A stretch of 64,000 nt of DNA from Euphorbia lathyris (lineage: Eukaryota > Streptophyta > Magnoliopsida > Malpighiales > Euphorbiaceae). Location of the stretch: NCBI RefSeq assembly GCF_963576675.1, contig NC_088910.1:107288807-107352806 (forward strand), in the 5' to 3' direction. Under the pieces are notes generated by a model. It was given only the letters and a program-made list of their open reading frames with translations, made no database searches and was not told where the DNA came from. Shown here one piece after another: positions 1 through 10,273 of this stretch. The first letter of the stretch is position 1. Each line of letters starts with the position of its first letter. The position numbers and the translations under genes were made by a program.

Positions 1-21
1 TTCCCTCGTCCGGACCCGATC

Positions 22-1310
22 CTAGGGAAAGATGCCCCGCATCATACACTCTCTCTGAAAAAGAACTTGACCCCAAGTTGCTTGCCACATATTGATGAGA
101 CGTGTTCGTTGTGAATGAACCCAAGCCCTCAAATCGAACCAAAGTGTTGTTCGAGATGAATTCAAGAAGTCCATTCCACATATTGCCGGACTCACCTTCT
201 CCTCAGGGGCTTTTCCCCATATCTCCACAAGTTCCTCACCCCGGACTTCATCTTCTGTGGTACTCATCTCCCAATCTCCACCAATATCGGATGCTCTACT
301 AACATCGAAGGGTATGTCTTGGCGAAGCTTGTTAAACCACTTCCCAATAAATGTTTGGATGATCTTCCAACGCCCCTCATTTGGTTGCATGGACCACCCA
401 TGGATACTCTTGATCTCCCCATCATGAACTTGAGGAATCAACACAATCTTCTTCCATTCTTGGCCTACCTCAAATGGAATGTCCCGACGACACGTATCAA
501 CCCAATTAGAATCAATCTCACAAATATTCTTCAAAACCCCAACATGATCTTGAGTCGAATATGCCCGGACCTCAATGTACCTCACACCATCAACCCGGAT
601 GCTAAGTTCAACCTCCATTTGCTCATGGCCGACCTCAAAAGGCATGTACCGGCGCCATACATCAACCCCAATTGGAGCGATCCCTTGAGTACCCTTCACA
701 ACCCAAACATGACTTTGAGTTGAATATGCTCGGACTTTGCTATCATTCATCCCACTAACTCGGCTATCATGCTCAATCTCTCATTTCCCATGGCCCACAT
801 CAAACGGAATATCCCGGCGACACTTGTCAACCCACATCATAGTGAACCCAAGCACAGACATAGTAGTTCCATCCTCACCTTGGGTTAACAACCTTGGGAA
901 CTCAAGACTTGCCATTTGACTAACTGGGCAATGATCCCACAAGTCTTGAGCTTCGTCTATCTTCTTAACATCTCTCGGGCGGCTATCCCCATTCATCAAA
1001 GGCTTCATAAGACCCACTCTCTTCACCACAAGACCGCTGCTCATTGACTCCTCATAGAGTTAGGGTTCCCTCAAATAGCATAACACATACCCCAACATAT
1101 ACATTTCAATAAAGCACAAGGTAATGAGTTCCGAGTTTACCAAGCCTTGACTTCCTTCCATCTTTTCTATGTTCCCCGGGAAGCCATTCCCCTTCAATAA
1201 ATAATCAATGAAGCCCACATTCCTCACTACACGATCACCCCTCATGGCCTCATCATAGAAAGGATTCTCCCTCAACATAAAGCTCATATTCCCCATAGCA
1301 AGATGACCTC
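22..1310 (-). pseudogene. E1 polyprotein, downstream repeat-rich part
   Basis: This continues the protease frame after a one-base deletion near 1317. In-frame stops lie at 1060-1062 and 781-783, and the frame ends at 22. It encodes recurring blocks: a segment with the core RRDIPFEVG appears about four times (coding near 813, 651, 484 and 321), spaced about 165-170 bp. A second block with the cores LRENLSYDEPMRGD and FIEMYML appears near 1060-1500. I recognise no RT, RNase H or integrase motif and no named family. It appears to be duplicated low-complexity polyprotein sequence specific to this element. Function unknown. Confidence 0.5.
321..860 (-). repeat. Coding tandem repeat, about 165-170 bp period
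   Basis: About four diverged copies, read on the minus strand, each containing a block like CRRDIPFEVG preceded by a VRAYSTQDHVGV-like block. The copies differ at many positions, so the duplication is old. Confidence 0.55.
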
Positions 1311-1500
1311 TCATGGGTCATCATAGGAAAGATCCTCCCTCAACATAAGACCCTCATTCTTCACAAGAAGATCACCTCTCATGGGCTCATCATAGGAAAG
1401 GTTCTCCCTGAACATACACAACCAAGCTTCCAACACATATATTTCAATAAAGCACAAAAGAATAAGTTCAGATTTTACCAAGTAAGAGACTTGATTCCTT
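1060..1500 (-). repeat. Duplicated block (about 340 bp) with inner 66-bp units
   Basis: The stretch 'caataaagcacaa' with its flanks occurs near 1106 and again near 1448. Between them, units beginning 'catgggctcatcatagg' recur about every 66 bp (near 1244, 1313 and 1379). The one-base loss in the middle unit ('catgggtcatc') causes the frameshift near 1317. Confidence 0.5.
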
Positions 1501-2640
1501 TGCATGTGGCATGTGTTAGGTGTCTCGGTGCTATCAATAGGCATCATGGAGTAACCTTCATCCTCCTCTCTAAAGCTCAACTCACCATATGTAGAGCTAG
1601 GTGCACTATCTCCCGGATCCCAAGCTATGTCTAGTGGTAGCTTTCTCAAAGGTGGAAGCCCTTTAGGTGGCTCATTGAAAGACACGTGCTTGTCACCCTT
1701 GAACATCGGCTCTACTTCCTCACTTCCAACTTTGCTACCCTCCTTCTCAACCTCATTCTCCTCTTTAGATTTGACTTCACTAGGAGAGTGGCTAGCTAAC
1801 TCATCCATGGAACCCAAGTCACGATGATTCAATGTCTCACACGTTCCACCAATGCACCCATTCACACTCAACTCTCGAGTTGGACAATCTTCCAAAACGG
1901 TCTCCATTCTCTTACTAGGAGAACCCTTCAAAGGTGTAAGGACATATCGGACTCCGCCTTTGCGTATGGTGTAGGTGTTGCTTCTTCCCGCATGTGAGGC
2001 ATCACAATCAAATTGCCATGGCCTACCAAGTAGCACATCACAAGCACCCATCTCCACAACATCACACATACCTTCATCCCCATAAGCTCCAATAGTGAAA
2101 GGAACTTTACACCAATGGGTAACTTGAAGTTTTTCCACCTCGTTGACCCAACCAAGGCGGTAAGGTGTAGGATGTGGCTCGGAAACCAACCCAAACTTTC
2201 TCATGGCGAACCGACTAATGATATTCACTTGGCTTCCTCCGTCGATCACCATCTCACACTTCTTCCCAAGAACTAAGCATCGAGTTCTAAATAATCGATG
2301 ACGTTGGCTAGGCTCCTCTTCACTAGGCATTGGCACCCTAGTCACCAAATACACATTGTGCTCATCGCCATCATCATCAACTTCATAAGTGTCTTCATCT
2401 TGGCTCCACTCAACACCTCTCGCCTCATCCTCATCTTGGAACCGATTTTCTTCTTCATCATAAGCATCTTCATTTCGGTCCCACCCAACATTTCCCGACT
2501 CATAGTCATCTCGGAACCGACCATCATCATGCTCATAAGGGTCTTCATTTCGGTTCCACCCAATTTTTCCCGACCCATAGTCGTCTCGGAACCGATCTTC
2601 ATCATTGTAAGCTTCTTCCCTTCGGTTCCACTCTGTCCCA
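1311..2640 (-). pseudogene. E1 retropepsin-like aspartic protease region
   Basis: Minus-strand frame open from about 2640 to 1311. The protease core reads CEMVIDGGSQVNIIS, followed about 75 residues later by DVLLGRPWQFD. This is the typical layout of plant chromoviral proteases, where the catalytic Asp lies in D-G-G-S and a LLGRPW block closes the fold. A tail rich in E, K and S follows, then KGLPPLRKLPLDIAW, where related elements enter RT; here no RT appears. A one-base change near 2636-2640 shifts the frame relative to the acidic repeats upstream. A one-base deletion near 1317 breaks the downstream end. Confidence 0.65.
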
Positions 2641-2880
2641 ACTCATCATCATGATGGAACCTACCTCCATCATACTCATAGATATCTTCATGGTAGTTCC
2701 ATTCAACATCCTCCAACTCATCATCAGAATAGAATCTACCTTCATTATCTTCATAAGGAGCCCCGTGTCGATCCCACTCAACACACCGACGCCCATTCTC
2801 ATCATAGTAGACCCTATCTTCGTCTTCCTCATAAGCGGCCCCATATTGGTTCCACTCAATGCTTCGACGTTCATCCTCCC
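2395..2880 (-). repeat. Acidic coding tandem repeat, 72-78 bp unit, about 7 copies
   Basis: The landmark 'ggttccactcaa' recurs near 2404, 2479, 2554, 2626, 2697, 2770 and 2848. On the minus strand each copy encodes a D/E-rich unit such as VEWDRHGAPYEDNEGRF. Units differ by whole codons, so the frame was once maintained. A later frameshift lies near 2640. Confidence 0.65.
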
Positions 2881-2883
2881 TAG

Positions 2884-3577
2884 GGGTGAGCATGGTCCGG
2901 TTCGGTTCAAAAACCGAACCAAACCAAATAAAACCGAACCAAATAAGAGTAATTTTTATAAACCAAACCGAACCAAATTGTAATTCGGTTTGGTTCAAAC
3001 TGAACCAAACTATTTCGGTTTGGTTCGGTTTGGTTCTATTCCAAACCAAATTATAGATAGTTAATAATATTCCCTGGAATTTTATTATTGTTTAACATTA
3101 TTATCCATTTACTTGGTTTATAAATTATGTAAAATATTAAACATTAATATTTCTGGAACTTTTTTATAATGTTATAGTGTTGGAATTTTTTTATAAATTA
3201 TTCATTTATTTAGTCTAAGTTAGTAATTATAATTTATATATATCTATAGTGTACTGTATTAATAAGAATCCTACTGCTAATAGGATAATGTTTCTGTTAT
3301 TATACTAATTAGTATATTAATAGCAATTGTATTGCTAGTACATTATGTACAAACCGTCTAATATTACTCTAACTAGTATTCTAATAATTTTCCAATTCGA
3401 TTTTTTTTATCAGCTTATGCTAGCTTTAATTTTAATATCCAAATAATACTCTAATTCGGTTTTTAGGTTTTTTCAGTTTATACCCGAACCAAACCGAACC
3501 GAACTAAAAACCGAAATTGTATAAAAATAAAAATAAAAACCGAACCAAAAAAACCGAACCAAACCGAATCAACATTT
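2884..3577. mobile_element. GGTTCGG-rich inverted-repeat DNA element (hAT-like MITE candidate)
   Basis: An AT-rich insert splits the E1 acidic coding region. Its ends are built from alternating ggttcgg/ccgaacc blocks in inverted orientation (left about 2888-3047, right about 3400-3566), and it starts GGGTGAGCATGG. The flanking 8-mers CTCCCTAG (2876-2883) and CCTTCTAG (3578-3585) are an imperfect candidate target duplication. No coding capacity is seen. Assignment to hAT rests on the end sequence style and the 8-bp flanks. Confidence 0.5.
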
Positions 3578-4484
3578 CCTTCTAGCTCATTCTCGGATTG
3601 GTCCTCCTCTTCATCAATCTCCTCTTCTAACCCCTCTTCTTCATGGTTGTATTCAAATTCATTTCCATCTTCATCCACGATCCGTATTTTCCCACGACCT
3701 TTTGTTTCCTTCTACTTCTCCCTATAGTTCAAGCCGGCTAAACCATTTGAATAGCTACCCGACCCAAACGACATGTTACACCCAACTATAGTTGAACCAC
3801 CAACATCTCTCCCATCTCCATAGCCATCAACCTCCACACATAATGGAATTTCATCATTCTTCCCAAAGAGATTAATAAGTCCAAACTCACTTCCCTCTCT
3901 CTCAAAATAAATGCCATCACTTCCCTCAAGCATACCAATGAGGTTATGTTCAAGGGGCATTTCATCAAACACATAGGGAGCATTCCTTGCTACATGGATT
4001 TTCTCAATATTAGCACACACCAATTCAACTTCCCCCATGTTCTCACATACAAGCCTCTCTTCCTCCTCATCCACAAATAAATCTAAATCCTCCTCCACAA
4101 TTTCATTATCAATAAATTCACAAGAAGAATCTAAATCCACTTCATTATCATAAACAACATCACCAACATCCAATTTCTTCCTAACAATAGGACTATTCAT
4201 AACTTTAACATTAGAAATTGGAAGTTTGGGATTTACCTTTACCATGTGTGATGGAGGACAGATTGGTGATGGATCTTTAGGAGGGACTTTCATGGTTGGT
4301 TGGGAGCTATTTCGGCACCTTTGCTTGAGACTCTTTACGGATGTCTTAAGCTCCCTCGTTAGCTCGTCTATCACTCGAAAATCCTCCTTACAACTCTCAT
4401 GATACCTCATCACCATGGCTTTGAGGTTTTCCAATCCCTTGTTGAAGGTTTCTTCATATTTTGGAGATAAATTTGGTTGAACCA
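3578..4484 (-). pseudogene. E1 gag-position ORF (N-terminal polyprotein)
   Basis: Frame runs from ATG 4482-4484, just inside the primer site, to an in-frame TAG at 3712-3714, and continues in the same frame to the inserted DNA element. The N-terminus (KYEETFNKGLENLKAMV and on) looks helical or coiled-coil. The rest becomes strongly acidic (EEEGLEEEIDEEEDQ). I see no classical retrotransposon gag domain and no CCHC knuckle. It occupies the gag position, so a structural role is the default guess, not shown by sequence. Confidence 0.5.
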
Positions 4485-4519
4485 TAGTCGAAATAAGTCT
4501 CCGTTCAAGGAAAACGATC

Positions 4520-4532
4520 GGCTCTGATACCA
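4520..4532 (-). promoter_or_regulatory. E1 primer binding site (tRNA-iMet)
   Basis: Minus strand reads TGGTATCAGAGCC, the common plant site complementary to the 3' end of initiator tRNA-Met. It lies 8 nt from the LTR edge proposed at 4541. Confidence 0.8.
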
Positions 4533-4540
4533 AATTATAC

Positions 4541-5186
4541 TGATCGGTTTTATCTGAAAGTTTTAATCGTAAACTTACAAAGATATTTCTTCTCTAGCTA
4601 AACTAGAAGGAGTGAATCCCGGGTTTTACGGACTAAATCCGTAGGAAATCAAAGATCCCCCATTGTTGAAGGTGAAAACCTTAACAAAGCTTCTCGAAGA
4701 AGATTATAATTTAATTGATAAAAAGTTAAAACATTACAAAGAGAAAGAGATGAATTTATATCATCTCAAAAACCCTAATTGCCAAATTACATAAAGGGCA
4801 AATTACATAGCTAATTAAAACATAAAGATAAGGGGTAAATGGGTTAAATATAAAGGGGTGGCATGGATGGTAAATAGGGAGTGGCATGGTTGTAATAAGG
4901 GAGTGGCAAAGGTGTAAATAAGGAGTGACAGGATTGTAAATAAGGAGGAAGCTGGAGTAAGGAGCAAGTTCCTTAAACTAAAGGCACGCGGGGCGTGCCT
5001 AATTATACGCGGGGCGTATGTTGGCTGTTGATCTCTTCTCCGGATCAGTAGCCATTTTACACGGGGCGTGCCCAGATCTACGCGGGGCGTGCCCAGATAT
5101 ACGCGGAGCGTAGATTGGCTGTTGAACTTCCTCCGGATCATTTCTTCTCATACGCGGAGCGTGTTTTAACTCTACGCGGAGCGTGC
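4541..5186 (-). repeat. E1 5' LTR (outer part missing)
   Basis: In plus orientation it begins TGATCGG right after the primer site. It ends abruptly where E3's LTR begins at 5187. The outer 170 bp hold the ACGCGGGGCGT-type array. The partner LTR is outside the window, so the true length is unknown. Confidence 0.55.
4983..5186. repeat. ACGCGGGGCGT near-palindrome array in E1 LTR
   Basis: About seven copies of [T/C]ACGCGG[G/A]GCGT[G/A]. Within groups, start-to-start distances are 21, 21, 21 and 22 bp. Groups are separated by a recurring spacer containing 'ttggctgttga' and 'ctccggatca'. Each copy is an imperfect CpG-rich palindrome. Confidence 0.75.
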
Positions 5187-5655
5187 TGATAGGGGCGTTT
5201 CGTCCCTATCTTTTAGTGTGATTTACGGTTTGATTTTAGATGAAATAAATAAGTTTAATTGCAAAAATAGAGTGTTTTAATAAAATAATGAAATAAAAAT
5301 AAATTCCGTACTTTCGGTTAATTTTCCTTATTTTTGATTAATTTAGAAAATAAAACATCAAGCTAACTTGGCTCTCGAGAATTGTATTTCAGGTACGAGC
5401 AAGGAGCAAAAATCTTCCGATATACGAGGGGTGTATCACCCTCCACGCGGGGTGTGGAACACATTGTCAGAAATAATTTCTCAATCCGCAGGCACCACGT
5501 GGAACTCACCCACTGCCACGCGGGCGTCCTACCTTCCACGCGGGGCGTATGAGCAATGATAAGCAATAATGTCTCAATCATGAATGTCAGACTGCAGGAT
5601 CTTCTAAGTCAACTTTCAAATGCGCGGGGCGTATAACCATGCACGCGGGGCGTGT
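5187..5655 (+). repeat. E3 5' LTR, first segment
   Basis: Starts with TG at 5187. The last five bases (CGTGT, 5651-5655) are the target duplication of E2. Contains three doublets of the ACGCGGGGCGT-type motif (from about 5423). No coding potential seen. Confidence 0.7.
5423..5655. repeat. ACGCGGGGCGT doublets in E3 LTR (left)
   Basis: Three pairs of near-palindromes with start-to-start distances of 21, 20 and 21 bp, separated by 50-100 bp of ordinary sequence. The last pair ends exactly at the E2 insertion point. Confidence 0.75.
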
Positions 5656-7141
5656 TGTTGAGCGATTTCCGCAAGTGCACGTTATACGCTTGTAGTAATA
5701 AAAGATATCGATCCCACTGGGAACGTTTTTTAACAAAAACTTATTTTGAATCGGTTAAATTTGCTTATAAGATTTATAGTAAGGAAAATCATTAAATCGG
5801 TTTTGGTTTTGAATCTGCTAGAATAAGAATTAGATTAGAGTATGAAGATGTTAGAAAATATTCTGATTTAAGAATGAATTTGCAAGACAGGAACGCTTAG
5901 TACTTTTTAGAAAAGTAAACAAATGTATTTGTTTACATTAAGCAAAGAAAACAACTTTAAACGTTGTATAAATTATAAAGATGAAATAAATGACGGAACC
6001 TCTAATTTTTAGGCTTTGAACGCAACAATCCTCCTAACTGGTTTAGATTGCTTCCTTAACCAAATTAAAACTCTACCGAGATAATAATTTGTCTAAGTGT
6101 TCAACAAAGTTTCCTTGTAAAGATTTTGAATTAAACTACGTTTTAATGAAAACACCAGCATCAATCCACTTCGGATCCTTTACCAAAGTGCTGCATAAAA
6201 ATCTATCGAATAGAACGGACTTTATTAGATGAAATATAAATTGATACAAGTTTACAGAGAACAATGAGCATGGAAACATTCGACAACTTGCAAGTGAACG
6301 GGTTGTCAATCCTTTCCTTGGGTTTCGTTAGAGTTTGTCAGACTCAGGGGCGGATCCTCTACTCAATCTTCTCGTTGAATCTTCGTAATAGAGACGGGGT
6401 CTGTCTACTACCAAAATGTAAACTAAATTTAAACAATGTCTAAACGCTACTGTATTTGTTATTATTGAATAAACAATGTGTGTACATCATATTGTTTTGA
6501 ACAGAAATGAAATCTAAATTCTGAATCACTTGACTCGGAATTTCTGCATAAATTCTATACTAATCTCTTTCTTCTACTTCTCTTCAACTCTTCATCAACT
6601 CTTTATTTATAGATGTTGAAGAGTCTTGATTGAAGTGTCGTGTCCGTTGTGAAGGATCGTATCCGTTGTGAAAGGACGTCTTTATCCACCCGAACGAACG
6701 CGTTTCGTCGAAAACGAAAGTATGCAATTTGGCTTCTACAGATTTTTTGCTCTTACCGAGAATATTTAATTCTCGGCCGAGAATGGAGGAGCATCATTTT
6801 GGTCTTCGAACGAATGGAAGGAGGAGCTGAAGGGAGCGTGTCGCGACCGAGAATTGGGGGAGCCGCGGTCGCGGCACGGAACTTTTTCGCTTCTTCGGCT
6901 TTCGTTCTCGTCCTCGATTTGGCATTATTAATTTTCGTCGTCTTCGACTCCTTTTGTAGGGTTTTTCTTCTGTTTTTGATCCTTTTTCACTCCTATTTGG
7001 ATATTACCAAATATTTATGTACCTTGCATGAAAGAAACATATTCGAGAGTAAAAGTATTCTAAACAGATATAAACAGCACAAATTCATAGCAATATTGAT
7101 GTAATTATTGATGATATTTTAGGTATATTTTGGGCTTAACA
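5656..7141 (-). repeat. E2 3' LTR
   Basis: 1486 bp, TG...CA ends in plus orientation (TGTTGAGCG to GGGCTTAACA). A TATA-like TATAAATA (minus) lies at 6604-6611. A CpG-rich inverted motif (GTGTCGCGACCGAG with CGGTCGCGGCAC) lies at 6837-6878. Confidence 0.95.
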
Positions 7142-7156
7142 AATCTCCACACTTAA
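7142..7156 (-). promoter_or_regulatory. E2 polypurine tract
   Basis: Minus strand AAGTGTGGAGATTT lies directly against the 3' LTR, the position of the plus-strand primer in LTR elements. Confidence 0.75.
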
Positions 7157-8546
7157 TCTTTTGCTAGTCCCGAGCAAAATTTCACTGAATTTATTCTTTA
7201 ATTAATCTCTTTATAAAAATAAAACATACATCTTGGTATTACCTTTTGAATTAGTTAAGCCGAAAAGACTTACTTCGCATGGCAAATTTATACGCAAAAT
7301 ATCAAACTAACTTAGTATAATAAATGCTATATCATTCGTCTTGTATTTCCAATTTTGAATTTGAAGTATTCGGGACGATATAAGCACGCATGTTATTGAG
7401 TCTTTCGTCTCAAGGCATTTCAAAGCACAAAATTTCCTTTCCCAAACCTAAACTAATATATGAGATATATTGTATATTTAAATAAGTACTTAGGATTAAT
7501 TTATTTGCTTAGTTACGCCCGAGATAAGGGTGGTCTTGATCGTAACTTATACGTATGTTATTGCTTAGTGTTTGCTTAAGAGGTACCGACCATGCCATGG
7601 GTGGACGCAATCGTTACTTTAAACTTAAACACGCTTATTTTTTTGTTGCTTTTAACGTTCCTTCCATACCTCGATTGTGATAAGGATGGTCGCAATCGTG
7701 GCCAAAAGTAAACAGTACTTAATTTTCTTCCCTTTCATACCTCGATTGTGATAAGATTGGTCTCAATCGTGGCCAAAAGTTAAGAATTCAACTAATTGAT
7801 TAATTAATATGAAATATAAAATTGAAATTGTAACTTGGGAAAAAGAAAGATAGCACATTCATCCTATATTGACTTTAAAATTCAACATGTATTATGGCTA
7901 AAGTTTCCTTAAAAACTTCAATTGGTGTTAATGTAAGACGAAATCAAACCGAGCTAAAAAAATTGTTAGTTCAATTTAATGTCTATAAACCTAATTGAAA
8001 ATTAAAAATAGGATTTATTGTATCATGAATTGCATGATAAAAATAGAGATCGAAAATAAAGAATTTATTTAACTAAAATACATTCACTCGAGACAATTTT
8101 ACTTAAAATCGTATCAGAGTTTTGTGAAAAATTTGAAAAATATTACCCATATAGAAATATTTTTTCTAACGATAATGATAACATAAACAAATAATCATAT
8201 TAACTTATGATTAATTTATCAATATATGAAAAATGTTAAGTAGTGTAAAAAAAAAGTGTTATGTGTTGCAATATATTAGTATTGCATTTGCATAAAAATT
8301 ATTCGTTGCATTTATTCGTGTATGTGTAAATGATATATGTATATCTCCTCCCACACTTAAATTGGACCATGTCCTCATTGGTGCAAAAATTGATAAAACA
8401 TGAAAAATAAACACGAAATAAAGCATACGATAATAAAAATAGAATTAAGCAAAAGAAAAGCATCCAACATTAAAATTAAAATTGTACCAAACATAAGAAA
8501 ATATTGTACCAAACTTTAACAAAAGAACAAAAATAAAGGAGACAAC
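7157..8546 (-). other. E2 3' untranslated region
   Basis: No coding frame. Contains degenerate repeats of about 70-80 bp around 7516-7780; two clear copies with 'cctcgattgtgataag' near 7669 and 7740. A second purine-rich stretch (minus AAGTGTGGGAGGAG, about 8346-8360) resembles the terminal polypurine tract. Confidence 0.6.
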
Positions 8547-9267
8547 CTAAGCATTAGGCGGGGAATCCGAAGGTGTAGGTGAAGTCTCCACATTTCGGCG
8601 TCGGAAAAATGAAAGCATCCGAGACCGAGTAGACCTATGCTCACGCCTCAAAAGGTTGAGGTTGTCATTCATCACCATGTTATTTTCCACCAAATCATTA
8701 ATTCTTAAGTTCATTTGGTGATTGTTGGAATTGATTTGGTCCAAAATCCGCCTAAGATCAACCGAATCATCATCTTGAGGTGCTCGGGGTTGTGGTTGAG
8801 CCGGTGGTGCATCCTCCTCGCCTTCCGCCTCGCCTCCGCCTTCGGTACCTACAAATTGAGAACTTGAAGCGCCTCCACCCATAGTACCACGAAGATGGGA
8901 AATACGGGAAGCATACGAAATAAAGACGGGGGGACCTTACGGAAGCAATAAATGAGCCCGCTCAAGAGCCGAGATGTCCAAAAGTGGAATATACCCATGG
9001 TAAGTGGACATGTCAAAATCGGCCAATTCACCCCGTGCTCCCAACACGATAGCCGTGATAAAATTACAAAGAGGGATTTGAATTGTAGTAGCCCGAATGG
9101 AAGTCTAGGAAGTGCATGTCCATAAATTGGCGATCGGCTTGTGAAAAATGTTTGAAACGAGCGGCTTCCTCCTCCGAAGCGATGTCAAAATAAGCGCCGC
9201 ATCGAACCCGAAGGCGATTAGCTTCCGTTACAGTGGGCTTGTGACCAACACGCTTAGTTCTAGGCAT
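8547..9267 (-). pseudogene. E2 second env-region ORF (broken)
   Basis: Begins MPRTKRVGHKPTV at ATG 9265-9267, matching in style the start of the larger env-like ORF. The frame stops at 9064, while an overlapping frame continues with IQIPLCNFITAIVLGARGEL, implying a one-base shift near 9090. That frame meets a TAA near 8940, then stays open to 8547. The C-terminal part (MGGGASSSQFVGTEGG and on) is acidic and Pro-rich, followed by a helical, possibly coiled-coil stretch with DLRRILDQINSNNHQMN. It resembles C-terminal parts of Athila ORF products. A TATA-like box lies about 230 bp upstream. Function unknown. Confidence 0.5.
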
Positions 9268-9496
9268 GTTAATGGTGTTTAGGGTTTGAGAAGAAGAAGA
9301 AGAAAAAAGTGAATTGAGGGAAAGAGCAAAGCTTGAAGATGAGTTTGGGAGTTGTAATGGTAGGTGTTTGAATTGAAAAGAGTATAGAAATGGTAATGAA
9401 TAAATTGGGAAGAGTAAAAGTTGTTTTATGGGGAAGAGTTTGGAGTAAGGGATTGGGTAAAAAGAGAGGTGATGTGAGGTTTGTGTAAGAGGTAGG

Positions 9497-9506
9497 TTTA
9501 TATAGG
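9497..9506 (-). promoter_or_regulatory. TATA-like box upstream of E2 second ORF
   Basis: Minus strand CTATATAAAC, followed by a pyrimidine-rich leader to the ATG at 9267. It could be an internal promoter for the env-region ORF. Sequence suggestion only. Confidence 0.35.
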
Positions 9507-9567
9507 GGGTAATAGGTAGATGTAGAGGTAGAATAGGAATAGGAATAGGCTTAAAATAGGTCAAAAA

Positions 9568-10273
9568 TCGGAATCAAAAGGGCATGCAGATCGCGTGTCG
9601 CGACCGAGAATGGCATAGCCGCGATCGCGGCACGCGAATTTCAGAGAACATTTTGCTCTGAATTCGGTCCGTTTTTGCTGCCCATACCGAGAATTATTAA
9701 TTTTCGGTAGAGAATTGGTCAAAAATGGCTATTTTGGTGCCTTTTGACTTGGTTTGTGCAATTTTGTTGATGAATTGGGTCCTGAACTTAATAAAAACTG
9801 TCCATGTACTTAAAAACTAAAATAAATGACATTAATTGCAAGGAAAACCAAAGGTTTAACCTTAATAAATTGAATTAAAAGGGAAATAAATGGTATATGA
9901 AGAATTAATGAAACTTAAATGCTCATTTATGCATACAAGTTAAAAGAATCATATTAAGTGCATATTAAGTTCATATGAATATATATTAAATAAATGAATT
10001 TAATCAATTGAATGAATTGGAAAAACCTAATGTATTAAACTCAATGAATTAAGTTTGTGAAATTGGATTATGCGTTTGAATAATAAATCATAATAGATTA
10101 ATCTAAACATTTAATTATCGTTAATTTACCAATAAGTTCAACTATCAGAAAACAAATGAACTAAGATGAATAGAAAAGTTAATTTATTAACAAAACACAT
10201 ATGTACAAAATAAACAATTCAATTACAACAAAAATCAGAAAAATATGTACAAAACAAATTTGAAAAACCTAAA
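9568..10273 (-). other. E2 spacer between env-region ORFs
   Basis: No supported gene. 9592-9636 carries the GTGTCGCGACCGAGAAT ... GCGATCGCGGCAC inverted motif that also occurs in the LTR. 9690-9720 has CCGAGAATTATTAATTTTCGG-like inverted repeats. The rest is AT-rich. Confidence 0.55.

Larger units (their letters stand above)
1..5186 (-). mobile_element. E1: chromovirus-like LTR element without visible RT (partial)
   Basis: In minus orientation the order is LTR (4541-5186), a tRNA-iMet primer site (4520-4532), an unrecognised gag-position ORF, acidic tandem repeats, a retroviral-type aspartic protease (about 1900-2290), then over 1.3 kb of repeat-rich coding sequence running to the left edge. 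In chromoviruses RT normally follows the protease closely; none is recognisable here down to base 22. It may be a non-autonomous derivative that kept its protease, or RT may lie beyond the window. It is old: it has stops, frameshifts and a DNA-element insertion, and E3 lies against its LTR. Confidence 0.7.

Noticed and set aside
4541..5655. One single LTR covering both ACGCGGGGCGT arrays
   Set aside because: Primer sites, strand and flanks differ: the left array belongs to a minus-strand iMet-primed element, the right to a plus-strand Asp-primed element with TG at 5187. The exact 5187 border remains an inference.
6640..7104. 154-codon plus-strand frame in the E2 LTR (also 28421)
   Set aside because: It lies inside the LTR across the CpG motif, is antisense to the element, and is not kept at full length in the other LTR copy.
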